Shown in pieces: positions 21,101 through 29,967 of a stretch of DNA of 48,938 nt. A model generated the notes under the pieces. That model saw only the letters and a program-made list of their open reading frames with translations. It made no database searches and was not told where the DNA came from. A program made the position numbers and the translations under genes. The stretch is from Aureobasidium sp. EXF-3400 (Eukaryota; Ascomycota; Dothideomycetes; Dothideales; Saccotheciaceae), in contig SWBL01000366.1 in the NCBI GenBank assembly GCA_024195585.1, forward strand, positions 1 to 48,938, given 5' to 3'. The first letter of the stretch is position 1. Every line of letters starts with the position of its first letter.

Positions 21101-22144
21101 TTCATGCTCAGAAGTTGCGCTCTCCAGAGCTTGAGTAGCCGTGACCAGCTGCTTCTCCAAGTCGGTGGCTTTTGCTTTGAAAGTTGCAAGCTCGGCGTCA
21201 ATGGCGGCTTTGGACGACTTCAAGCTGTTGAGGGCTTCGTCAGCCTCTTTTTGCTTGGTGTGGCTATCCTGAACGGATTTGTGAAGGCTCTCGGCAGCCT
21301 TTGCATTCGCTTCTGAAAGAGCGGCAACTTCTTGTGACTTGCCCTCCAGAGACTCGCGCAGGGTGTTTTCGAGTTCCTCCAAGCTCTTGATCTGTGCCTT
21401 CGCTTCAGCAGCGGTGGCCAAAGCCTCAGCAATGTTGTGTTCTAGCTCTTGAATTTTATCACCAGCGGTATGTAAAGATGTGCGAAGACTCTCGTTGTCT
21501 TTCTCGGCAGCTTTGGAGGCCTCCTCAAGGTTGCGGAGCGAGACAGTGGCCTCTTGGTACAGCTTCTGATGATCATCGCTCTCTCTGCGCAGTTGTGACA
21601 GCTGACTCAGGCTCTCTTCCTTCTCCGAAGTCAATGCCTTGTTCTTTGACACAAGCTCTTCGAAAGATTGCTTGATCTGCTGCTGTTGTGCCTGACTAGC
21701 TTCCAACTCTTGTGTGATTTGCTTCAATTGAACAGCAACCAACTCTTTCTCATCGATCAGGATATCAATGCGGTTCTCGGCATTCTCCAGCCATTGTTCT
21801 CGATCGCGCTTGACCTTTTCCAACTCTTCTCGTGCCTGGGACAGCTCTTGAAGGTGCTGGTCTTGTGCTCGCTCGTAGTCGGCATCGGAGAAAGACTCAT
21901 CTTCGGAGTCGGGGCTGGGGTCGCGGGTGGAAGATCTTGACTTGCGTAGCCTCTTCTGGAGAGATTCGAGTTCTTTGAGGATGTGTTCTTGGGTGATGTT
22001 TGGGTGGAAGGTCCTTCGGAAGACCTGCTGGCTGATGTTGGGACCGGAGGACAGGCGTACGAGCTCCTTGATACGCTCTACATCTCCCGAGAGAGCGGAA
22101 GGAGCTACCGGCAACCCATTGGCAGCATGTACGGGCGATGACAT
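15134..22144 (-). CDS. Giant coiled-coil protein, 2336 aa, function unknown
   Basis: This is one uninterrupted reading frame. The first in-frame ATG (22144, MSSPVHAANGLP) is preceded by a good 3' splice site (CTAACTAACC ... GCCAG at about 22149), suggesting a spliced leader or an undetected short upstream exon. Residues 1-75 form a globular-looking start (ISQQVFRRTFHPNITQEHILKELESL), then an acidic Ser-rich patch (DPSPDSEDESFSDADYE). About residues 110-2000 are nearly unbroken heptad coiled coil rich in E, Q, K and A with few prolines. The C-terminal about 350 residues are Ser/Arg-rich and disordered, with two related motifs (DLSIGPERFEEM and DFSIAPDRFEAL), and the protein ends LRHISGSIRKKMAL. 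Such proteins act as tethers, golgin/Uso1-like scaffolds or cortical anchors, but I do not recognise this one and assign no function. No membrane segment is seen. Confidence 0.8.
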   Translation of the reverse strand: MSSPVHAANGLPVAPSALSGDVERIKELVRLSSGPNISQQVFRRTFHPNITQEHILKELESLQKRLRKSRSSTRDPSPDSEDESFSDADYERAQDQHLQELSQAREELEKVKRDREQWLENAENRIDILIDEKELVAVQLKQITQELEASQAQQQQIKQSFEELVSKNKALTSEKEESLSQLSQLRRESDDHQKLYQEATVSLRNLEEASKAAEKDNESLRTSLHTAGDKIQELEHNIAEALATAAEAKAQIKSLEELENTLRESLEGKSQEVAALSEANAKAAESLHKSVQDSHTKQKEADEALNSLKSSKAAIDAELATFKAKATDLEKQLVTATQALESATSEHEAEKRKIEIELQSLKGEKETVVAELDDTKTQLSSTQKERQDAVRKLEEALNQHTEAQKAVETSLADKAKELDNIRSELSEAQDNHTRQLDDHKTSSQKIHEELKQQHEAVLKDLANVRQNAAESDSALKTRLAEVAGKLAKSMKDVKQREEDDKQSRARIAEIESQLTTSQDHASTLTKELEQLRQSKHEIEQQLTSMKEQVISSKEEVESLRVSRTQIEEQLASSQEQASASSNELESLRNSKEEVEQRLAVSLKEGSSTSSELADLRQAKHDLEQQLEHLREELHKSTEELEQLRQIKTDVEQRLTASEEKTTTLSKDIAHVQQSKDEVERLLNLFREKVSTLLAEIKQLRISKDEVQKQLAASQEEASQATHELEQLRASKREVEEELASSREQADSATKEHETLRRSKDQVEQELSQVSAHLEESRKRLDDLREAKDRELASVSEALHKATENLAQIEKSNEAIRRQAEHDHQEALSKLRHELEDAAKASTEQSSAELADVKQARDSAISKLEHQLDELKSAMTTHETDLKQVKEEAQRQLETARSEQDGHEKKYLEDLESAKQAHESAYATLEKRLQDSAQNHKSMLTAIKNRYEEKHSEARSQLEAEVQEARRLQEESEKALETAEQRASELEKRVVEVQGDLTAQFQEAKSNFESVNKELSSTKSQHDHAIQNLTKIHEERLASEQQSRQDAENTARESAQKLQELSDEHKAQLKKSEKDANDAQSTLKQQLDALKTTHQETLEDNNKEAKAIQSQLQDQVNALRAEHEEKLLASQQEAENTQAELKQQLERLQQEHQSALDAASGKARIAEEQLAKSNETHASQLHEVEAKHDKQVQELESTHGSALKDVKTNHVKNIGLLRDELNKRHEDRVQQLEESHQSVLKDTEAKLRAEIEEVKRGSETASAETLQKHKQEIEELEAKHRSQLDEAKQASEATSSETVQKHQQEIDELNAKHIAQLDEAQKASEGTSAETLQKHKQEIEELEAKHRLQLDEAKQASEATSSETVQKHQQELEELRAGHRKELDLHEQRTAEVRQTVEKQVEDLNEQLSKLHLDNQTEVSSLREEVETKSAETQQAQKEVESLRQEATTIQSNAQATHNDLQAQIEKLGQEHQSKLESHARESEEKMAELKRTHESQLTTVRQEVEQIKTDEMEAQLETIREQHKKELEDHAAGNDKKIAELNSNHEQAVTDAQRAAEEAQAKLQSQLDDLSQQHEKELSSHVADSDAKLSEADKDHQQKLTDVQQAAEKAQAELQSRLEQLEAGHQRALEVQADETVTRLTEMASNHSRELAEVQQLLTTSQEEAEKKLAQLKQSHEKEIASIRQQSEDQKLQSVQSHEQQLSKLEEERKETETSAVRVQKILQEELQQEKQKLTEVEGRAQENIIKETQERSQQLAKAKEEHESAVEELRAELAVTNQKLEQTESDMQKLAEERQSLTKELDALRKEMESEKQRQIATEEERVMTLNTRQIEEKRLETKLATVESERQEAALTIAQLTTEKEDSSKEFDALASQLENLTIELEQTKQTLVDNGTDSDSKLKTLEDKLQETLAENAALSKQSQLLRPTTPLNKTISYARSASVGSLGQRSGAEDYFGRSDSDVSDMGKVISANESIFTQKIREQVDHLEQARDRLNDVYNQRYEAMVDDTSRREEQLESQHTTELEAARRKLRATYSTPLDSSTPFDGDEFQAQDNRLVLEHAERLANRKSQVQHHHQLQFSALSDEYDKKIAEMLGEKDMLDSDLSIGPERFEEMSEQVDRFYSATNSPASVRHRPLRSQTSIDHLLQGSGNQHLYRNVESYRPSTRAQSPGGGSRPQSSASAHESLRRKTSHGRLSSFIGRVSSSFSSSRSSRSSVSGAAGTASSRPHTTGHGNRVVSTPPPSSRPEYFTHSISEGSSTLGRHSVRPMTAEARALEHADMDFSIAPDRFEALQQGKSQNAETARRGSAVVGAEQHKSPKILRHISGSIRKKMAL
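18042..18366 (-). repeat. Internal 99/198-bp period in the coiled-coil gene
   Basis: The protein shows a 33-residue period starting ETLQKHKQEIEELEAKH / ETVQKHQQEIDELNAKH, about four times in a row. At DNA level alternate units are nearly identical: the 98 bases from 18051 recur at 18249, offset 198 bp, with only two differences by eye. The intervening units are clearly more diverged. This indicates a recent duplication or conversion of a two-unit block. Confidence 0.85.
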
Positions 22145-22950
22145 GGCCCTGGCGTGGGTAATGATGTGGTTAGTTAGAATGCTCGGAAAAGGCAAAAATC
22201 ATAATGCAGGCTAAGACGCAGAGTGTAACAGATGCAGCAACTCAATGCAAAGAGAAATATATAAAGAGGAGAGACAGAACACACCACTGGCGTGACAAGG
22301 GAAATTATTCAGGCAAGATGCCGATGTTGTTTCCTGATTCAGGGTCCGTCCACAAATCCGACGCTGCCCGAAGCTTTGGCTGCTGTTCACCGCTCTCGTC
22401 ACCAAACGAAAGACAACAAACATTGTCAATTCTTTCTGCGCTGAAACCACCGAACGAACGACCAACATGTTTTGTTTCGAACTCTCATGCCTAGATCTGG
22501 GTGCATGAACTCGTAGATCGTGCACCGACCTCCTGCAGCCACACCGCCGCTCCTGCGTCGTCCGCCGTGAAGCCTCAACCTGTTGACTATGAAGTCATGG
22601 TGCTGCAACGTTGAGTGACAAGACCTCTCTTCCTGCAATCATGACTGAAAATTTATTATTTCTCCTCCTCCGCGTATGCAAAAACATCTAACGTGCGTAG
22701 CTGTAGAAATGCACAATAGTTTCGAAAAACGGAATAGTGTCCATTGAGGAGAAATATGCTCTCGGCTCTCTTTGGCTGCGTCTTTGATCCGAACAACTTT
22801 GTGTGTTTCTATAGCGAGAATGTCGCTTGAGACCTTCACGAGTGGAGGATGCAATTGTGATGCACGATTATCTGAAAATGACGACTGCTCTCTGAGAGCT
22901 TGAATTTTCATCTACCGAGTACAACCTCTCCCAATCATTAACTCCACTCC
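22145..22950. other. Upstream region of the coiled-coil gene with a decayed repeat fragment
   Basis: No gene is visible. A TATA-like stretch (AATATATAAAG, about 22256-22266, symmetric enough to serve the minus strand) lies about 115 bp upstream of the coiled-coil start. About 22695-22800 aligns with the inverted-repeat arms near 29564: it shares AGCTRTAGAAATGCACAATA and then CTCTCTTTGGCTGCGTCTTTG-like sequence (pieces given short). The left part (22300-22640) probably holds promoter and leader sequence. The right part includes the 3' region of the aquaglyceroporin gene. Confidence 0.45.
22699..22800 (+). repeat. Degenerate dispersed repeat fragment
   Basis: This stretch shares GTAGAAATGCACAATA at 22704-22719 with the left arm of the inverted repeat at 29564. 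It also shares GGCTCTCTTTGG at the same spacing downstream (about 22776) as GACTCTCTATGG in that arm. It appears to be a diverged third copy of the arm sequence. No coding capacity. Confidence 0.5.
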
Positions 22951-24177
22951 TCAAACGATACTGGATTCGGTCTTCTCCTTTTTCGACTTTCCGAGCGACA
23001 TAAGACGGTTGTATGCTCCAGGAATACCCATCCACTCCTCGTTGATCGGGCTCTCTCCTGTAAACATAAGAAGGTCGTATAAGAAGCCGCCAAATGTGCA
23101 ACCAAAGAACGGCGCCACCATTGGAACCCTATATCGAGTTAGCAAACTTGATCATCTGATTATCCAGAATAGGAACACACCAGAAGTAATAATTGCCCGC
23201 ACTCCACACTTCATGACCATATCCGAGGAAATAAGACATGAGACGAGGTCCGAAATCTCTGGCAAGGTTGATAGCGTAGCCTGTCTCCCAACCCCAGCAT
23301 GCGCCGATACCAAAGATGATGAAGAAGAGACCGAGCGGTGTGAGGTTGCCTGAGCCAAGGTTGGAATCATCCTTGAGAGCGAAGATAAGGACTGTCGCAT
23401 GTCAGTATGTTTGGTACAACCATATACTCTGAGAATCGTTGCTTACACATTAGAAGAGCACTAGCGATGAATTCAGAGAAGAACATGCCCGTCCGCGTCA
23501 TGAACGCGGCGGGATATGTGCAGAAGATACCGGCTGTCGAGGTGTCACCACCGACTGTTCTGATACTAGCGCCTCCCTCGAACACGTCGATGGCCGACTT
23601 GTAGTTTGCATAGACAACTCCTGACGCACAACTGGACATACTCGTTAGTTTGTGGAATCGACACTGGATCATGGTCGACTTACAATGCTCCGAGCGTTTG
23701 GGCCAACATGTAGATCGGGAACTTTCTCCAGGGGAACTTTCGGAATACACAACTGGAGAAGGTGACGGCAGGATTGAGATGGGCACCACTCTTGCCGCCA
23801 GCGTACACACCCAACATTACACCAATACCCCAGCCCCAACTGATGGACTGGTAGTCTCCCTTCTTGCCACTGGACAGGACAACTTGAGCCACGACACCAT
23901 CACCGAACATGATGATGATAAATGTTCCAATGAACTCGGAAAAGGCATCTTGCAAACTCAATCGAACCCTGGGCCAAAGGAATTTCGGATCGGTCTTGTC
24001 GAGTGCTGCTGCTGTCGGACTTCTGTTGAGTGGAACACCCCTTTCGACGAACTTGGCTTGAGATGCCACAGTATCGTCTGAGCGTTCCGAGTCCGATCTA
24101 AAGTGCTCATTGTGGGTGATCTCCAAGTCTGACAGCTTGTCGGAGAACACTTCAGGATGTTGTTTGATATCAGCCAT
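22951..24177 (-). CDS. Aquaglyceroporin (MIP family, Fps1-related glycerol channel)
   Basis: Plasma-membrane channel for glycerol and possibly water. Exons 24177-23684, 23631-23447, 23391-23181 and 23128-22951 join to 355 aa. A polar N-tail of about 75 residues precedes six membrane spans and two half-helices. The first pore motif is NPA (135-137, GAHLNPAVTF). The second is NLA followed by Arg-Asp (268-272, GYAINLARDFGPR). The Asp after the Arg is the aquaglyceroporin signature, and an NLA second motif is also known in yeast Fps1. The long loop between the third and fourth spans contains GGDTSTAGIFCTYPA. The C-tail after ESPINEEWMGIPGAY is short, unlike the long regulatory tails of yeast Fps1. 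It is transcribed away from the glycerol kinase at 26205, which supports glycerol as substrate. Confidence 0.93.
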
Positions 24178-26204
24178 GGCGAATGATTGATTGAAGATGA
24201 TCAAATGAGGAAGAAAAGAGATGCTCGATGAGATGATCAAAACATCATCATGGCCTGGGGCCAGCTTTTATTAATGGTCTGAGTACGATCGTTTTTTGCT
24301 TTCTGATCCTTTTGCATCCCGCCTCCTTGTCTTGGACCCAATCCTAAGCAAAACCCTTGGTCGTTCGGTACTCGGACATGAGAGCACAAGTCACGCTATC
24401 ATCACAGATCTTGATCAGCCCAACCACTCATCTGAAAGCGTACCAGGTCCCGTTACGAGTACGCCGTTTTGTGTACCTTGACCGCGGCTTGATTCCTGCG
24501 AAGTAAGCCACTGCCTAGCTAGCTAGTAGCTGCTCAGTGCTTCCCTGCAGGTTTCCAAAGTGCCCATGCTGCCGACCGGTTCCAGACGGAGGAAAAAGCA
24601 TCCCAGGAACTCCTGTACCTTCCCAACGTTATTACCCCGCTGTGAGAATAGGTTGCAAGGCGTAATCACTGATCAGTAACAACCGCTGTTACCCGGTGTC
24701 AAAGTCTTGTACGATCTCGCCTCTGATGAACTCTATCAGACATGCCCAGAAAGCAAGAGACCTGCACGAGACACCTTCCAACAAGATATTGCTCGTATAG
24801 GAAACAGAACCTCGCTTGTTTGAAAGCTATGGCTCCATACCCAGCTCTCCAGCCATTGCTGTCGGCCCCTCCGCGATGGGGCATATTGGAAACGGACATG
24901 GACCCCAGCGCAGCAGGCATATCAGACTACGGCCGTGTCCCAAGAGTTAACGCTTGGACTTGCACTCTTTGGGACATTGAAAGGCGTGCTCTTGCCTCCT
25001 TTCAACCCCACGCTTGTCAGACATGAACACGTAAAATGGAGCAAACGTAACAGCCGCCATCTTGTTTACAGGCATTGGTCGAAGCGGATTATGTCCGCTG
25101 GGCGTCTAGGCAAGATCGGGATAGATATAGGTACGTATAGTTTTGTGGCTTCTGACGCCACGCAGCGCAATACTACAACACGGCAACACCGGTTGAGTTA
25201 GGTATGATGGCGCCTCAAAAACGTTTGGGGCTTACACGACTCGCAAGGACAGGTACGTCGGCGTGATTGTCGGCTGCCTTTACCAACCCTAATACTATAC
25301 AGCCACATATGGAAACAGTTTGCTAATTGTCTTGTTTTGAGGCGTCTATACAGTTTGCCGGCAAATTGTGACTGTGGGGATGCCGGAGCCCGAGGTAGAA
25401 AGGAGAGAGTCCTCACACTCCCTATCTGTGTACGCGCTTGGACGTCAGTCTTGCGACATTATCACGGGTACTATCGCGATCACCAGAAGATCCAAGGACT
25501 TGGGTATAACGCCTAGAGACCTCGACTCAGGCAGGACCTGCAGTCTGTAGTTGGTCCAGCCAGAACAGGAGATCGGCGGATGGGGATGCTGCCGAGCGTG
25601 GGGTTTGTCTGGGGTCGACACAGGCCACCGTCAATAATCTCGAATAATCTCAACAATCTGACACGGCGAGAACACCGTGACAGCGGAATCCTTCTATAAT
25701 TGTGGCGCTAAAGGTCGGGGGGCATGTGATTGTCGCGATTGTAACCTCATCAAGCCAAACGACCCATAGCGCTAAAGGGTACCGTAAGCTAGGATCGTAG
25801 TATAGAAGTCTCGAAATATTGGCGTCGTTCGGCCTTGGGAGATCAATGCGGGGCTCCTCAGTTGCGTGCCCATCCGTGCACAGCGTGAGAAAGATTTTGA
25901 GAAGGATTCTGCTGAGACGCGGGCATCACGAGTGCTGGTCTTGGGCGGGGCCACGTTGTAAGGATTCGGCAAAGTAGCCTCAATTGTCGAGGTCCAGTCC
26001 CTCCCTCGGACCTCGCGATAGGAGATGTGGAGGCTGAAAAGACGGCCTCAAGATTTTCCGTGTTGGCAGGCATGTGAAAGGTGCTTGTCAACAGTACCGG
26101 TACTTAAGTATACTCGCACCTTCCCAAGCTCTCCGAAGCTATCATTCAGAAGTCAGAGTTCATCCTTTTCCACGCGCGTTCGTCTTTTCTCCAACCAGCA
26201 CATC
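24178..26204. promoter_or_regulatory. Shared upstream region of the aquaglyceroporin and glycerol kinase genes
   Basis: This 2027-bp divergent region has no credible gene. It presumably carries both promoters and leaders. Three matches to the CreA/Mig1 carbon-repression consensus SYGGRG are visible: GTGGGG at 25374-25379 and GCGGGG at 25848-25853 and 25945-25950. The consensus is short, so these may be chance. About 25630-25660 has a small cluster of AATAATCTC/AACAATCTG repeats (AATAATCTCGAATAATCTC). Regulation by glycerol or osmotic signals is inferred from gene identity only. Confidence 0.45.
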
Positions 26205-27911
26205 ATGGCCGAATTCATTGGTAGCATTGATCAAGGAACCACCAGTTCGAGATTCTTGATCTTCAACAAGGCTGGAGAGCCAGTTGCATCTCACCAAGAA
26301 GTACGCGCGCAAGAGTTGTCTCTTCAGCTTGAACATATGAAGCTGACTTGAGATAGGAATTCTCTCAAATCTACCCTCAACCTGGATGGCACGAACACGA
26401 TCCTGAGGAGATTGTTTCTTCGGTACACAACTGCATTGAGGGCGCTGTTGAGGCCTTCAAGAAGGATGGAAACTCAGTCGACAGTATCAAGGCCATCGGC
26501 ATCACCAACCGTGAGAGATACTCTCATATTGCCTAACTTACTCTTTGACTAACCCGAATACAGAGCGCGAGACCACCGTTGTTTGGGACATTGAGTCAGG
26601 AGAGGCACTCTACAATGCTATCGTCTGGACAGACACCCGTTCTCAGTCTATTGTAAAGGAATTGAAGACTCGCAAGGGCGCTGATGAGCTCACGCAAAAG
26701 TGCGGCTTGCCTCTGTCCACATACCCCAGTGTCACCAAGCTTCTATGGCTGCTCAAGAACGAGCCAAAGGTTAAAGAAGCATACGAGAAGGGCACTCTTG
26801 CATTCGGAACCATTGATGCATGGCTCGTTTACAAGCTCAACGGACATGAGAAGAGAGTCTTTGTCTCTGATCCTACCAATGCGTCTCGCACTATGTTTAT
26901 GGATATCCATACTCTCAAGTACAACCCCGAGCTTATTGCCTTCTTCGGCGATGACGAGTTCGATCTCTCCAGAATCCACATGCCCGACATTGTCAAGTCT
27001 TCGGACGCAAAGGCTTATGGCAAGATCGCTTCGGGTGTTCTGTCTGGCTTCAGCCTTGCCGGTTGTTTGGGTGACCAGTCTGCTGCCCTGGTCGGCCAGA
27101 AAGGTTTCGATGCAGGCAGCGCAAAGAACACGTAAGTCAAGCTTATGGTGCGTGTCACAAAAGCAGCAAACTGACAAACAAAAGATACGGTACAGGTTCC
27201 TTTATCTTGTACAACACCGGCAACAAGCCCGTCATCTCGACCCACGGTCTGCTCACCACTGTTGCGTACGACTTTGACGGAACACCAAGCTATGCTCTGG
27301 AGGGCTCCATTGCAGTTGCAGGTTCGGGTGTCAAGTTCCTCATGAACAACTTGGGTTTCAGCTTCGATTCGTCAAAAATCACCGAGCTCGCAGGCACGGT
27401 GGAGAACAACGGTGGTCTGGTCTTCGTCACAGCATTCAGTGGACTGTTTGCACCATACTGGATCACCGACACTCAAGGTACCATCTTCGGTATCACTCAA
27501 CACACACAAAGAGGGCACATTGCTCGCGCCACACTCGAGGCTGTCTGCTACCAGACAAAGGCCGTACTAGACGCCATGGAGAAGGACAGTGGCCACCCTC
27601 TCCAAGAACTCAAGGTCGATGGCGGCATGTCAAACAGCGAGCTGTGCATGCAGATCCAAGCAGACATCCTAGCCGAAAACAAGATTCCCATCGTCAGACC
27701 CAAGATGCGCGAAACCACCGCATTGGGAGCCGCCATCGCCGCCGGCTTTGCCGCTGGTGTCTGGAAGAACTTCGATGAATTGAAAGAGGTAAACACTGCC
27801 GGGCAGACCGTCTTCGAAGCCAAGATGGAGGCAAAGGACAGTGCCAAGGGAGTCAAGCGCTGGGAAAGAGCCGTCAACATGTGCCGAGGATGGCTTGTTG
27901 ACGACGAGTAG
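26205..27911 (+). CDS. GUT1: Glycerol kinase
   Basis: ATP:glycerol 3-phosphotransferase of the FGGY kinase family, the first step of cytosolic glycerol use, yielding glycerol-3-phosphate for the mitochondrial Gut2 dehydrogenase or lipid synthesis. Exons 26205-26300, 26357-26510, 26564-27131 and 27185-27911 join to 514 aa, the normal length. The N-terminal phosphate loop GSIDQGTTSSRF lies at residues 6-17. ITNQRETTVVWD (created by the exon 2-3 join, which splits a Gln codon), YNAIVWTDTR and the FGGY-family blocks GTGSFILYNTG, GLFAPYW and VDGGMSNSELCMQIQAD follow. The latter contains the C-terminal ATP-binding Gly-Gly. The start is the first ATG after a pyrimidine-rich leader. It is paired head-to-head with an aquaglyceroporin, making a glycerol import and trapping module. 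Confidence 0.97.
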
Positions 27912-29398
27912 AGTTGACCTCGGGTCTCGCTGCTCTGATGCCCCTTTCACGGTCTTATCGATTTCCTTGTTTTGCAATCCTTTTTCCGCAGAGCTTCGGC
28001 TACCTGCTGGCTAGATATCCATGAATAAATTCATACTTTTCCAATTCATTAAAACCTGTCAAATCTATTGAGTGAAATCTAGCGAGGGCCATATCGATAT
28101 CCAAAAGACTGCAGATGTTTTGGTCAATACCAGGACCCAATCGACATATAGCATACTGCTGTCTCGTCTATTACTCCCTTGTACAGCTCTAGCAGCTTGT
28201 TTCATCGGCGCTGTCATTTCTTGCCCATCAACCATAATCCAAGTATACTTTTGTGATCAACAAATCCCGCAAACGTGGCATACCACATGGCACACGTCTC
28301 TCTCGCGTGCGCCAACTGTTTTTACGCCATATGCTCGATCGTTTCGTAAACCCAGCCACAGCTGAAAGAAACCCGTGTTTCTGATGTTGCCGTTGTGGAA
28401 GAGCATCTCCAACTGCCGCTGGTTACGCTTTCTTGGAAGTTACGGGGGTTTAGGATCACTCATCAGGGCAGGAATAACGCGTAAAGGTAAATCCGAAAGT
28501 CAGATGTAAAGTCTATCAAACGAGGGAGTGTAAGTGAGGAACTGTTCCCGTTGACCACGAGTCGAGGGTTTCAGAAGCGTTGTCAGCCGTCAGCCATCTT
28601 GCTTCCATAATCAGGTATCGTAGCCGGTGGTCGATTCTGGTGTAGGTTTCCAAAGATCGAGCTTCCCCGCAGTTGTTTGATGGTGGCGTCTGGGGATGCG
28701 GATGTTTGTGGTGTGAAGGAGGGAAGGGAGGGAACCATGCGGAGAAGGGCAGGGCAAGGCAAAACGGGTATGAGGGAACGAGGCGGAACAGGCGTCTGGG
28801 GAATTAGACCTTGGTGGCAAAGCAAGCGGGATAGGAGGGTTTGGAATGCTCATGTGATGAGACGAGGTACGTGGTTTTCGAGGCTTTTGGCAGAGGTGAT
28901 GGTGTTGGTTTCCGGTTTCTTTTGATGCTTTGAGGAAAGAGGGATGGATGTCTCGATTGAACGGTACATTAGGGATGGAGTAGAACCAAGTGCCGAGTAA
29001 ATATTCAGCAGATGATATATCAATTTCCTAGGCGATCTTGATATCTAACTGAGGCAGACATCGTGACTGATGAGAGGAGATCTCGTCTGATCGCTCCAAG
29101 ATCTCGTCGTCATTGCTCAAGCGATGTGATGGATACATTGTAAAAAGACAGAAGATCCAGATCTTCCGAGCTAGATCCTTCTAGCTTGAGATATACCAAA
29201 CTAAGTGGTATGTAGTCCGTGAGCATCTTGTATACATGTAAGTAGGTTCTCATGTTCCAATGTATTTGGTCTAGAAAAGTGATTACGAGCATGGCATGAT
29301 GGGCATTCTAGAAGGGTAACGCAGCATATTACCAATCGTCAAGGGTACTGAGTAATACCGTGAAGCAAGGATGTCCAGGCGGCAGATCTGGAATATCA

Positions 29399-29513
29399 GA
29401 GGCTCGATCCATGGGATCGAGATAGCTGGGGTTGAGTAGCTCGACCTGTCCGACTCTTGTTGAGTATCCATTCTTCCGATAGGCTCGATGCTCATTACGA
29501 TGAGATGGCAGAC
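29399..29513 (-). repeat. Direct repeat copy A (115 bp, degraded)
   Basis: Ungapped alignment with copy B at 29968-30082 gives about 76 of 115 identical positions by hand count. Of the 39 differences, 26 are transitions and 13 transversions. It contains the palindrome CTCGATCCATGGGATCGAG at 29402-29420. In one minus-strand frame both copies read similarly (SIPWIEP versus SVSWIEA), hinting at an old coding origin, but the frames are short and broken. Confidence 0.65.
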
Positions 29514-29544
29514 ATTGACTTTTCGTAAAAGATTCCTTCCAGCG

Positions 29545-29920
29545 TCCCCATGTGCAAAGCTTTGTCACATAGACAGCTATAGAAATGCACAATATCCCCA
29601 AGAACCGAAGCGCTTCCACTGAAAGTCTCACTATCGTCGACTCTCTATGGGGTTGCCTACCTTCTAGAAGTTATTGTGCCTTTTTATAGCATCTCATCTT
29701 CGTAGGGGAAGGATAGGGAGTAGGGCATAAGTCTATATCTCCTATCCCCCTCCTACGACTGTTCGCAATACAAACTCTATTAAAAGGCATAGTAACTTCT
29801 AGATCGTAGACCAGTCCAGAGAGAGCCGACGTTTCACGACTCTCTGTGGTTGCTGCCCGTGTACCAAAACTACTGTGCATATTTTTGGCTGTCTATGTGA
29901 CATATCTTTGCACACGGGGA
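29545..29920. repeat. Imperfect inverted repeat, arms about 130-145 bp
   Basis: The left arm starts TGTGCAAAGCTTTGTCACAT (29551-29570) and runs to about 29689. The right arm (about 29776-29913) is its inverted counterpart, with GCTGTCTATGTGAC at 29888-29901 a perfect 14-bp match to 29564-29577. Further matched blocks include CTAGAAGTTA near the inner end. By eye about two thirds of the arm positions agree, and the spacer is about 85 bp. It looks like a degraded palindromic repeat or foldback remnant rather than a functional element. Confidence 0.65.
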
Positions 29921-29967
29921 GGCAGTTTATCGAAGGAAGGCGTGAGGAAACTTGTATCTGGGATCGA

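Noticed and set aside
22145..22195. Upstream extension of the coiled-coil protein (reading PFPSILTNHII)
   Set aside because: It would start at TTG and overlaps a good 3' splice site, so it is more likely intron.
28583..28925. Pro-rich minus-strand and Gly/Arg-rich plus-strand frames
   Set aside because: They arise from a purine-rich tract; no conserved features.
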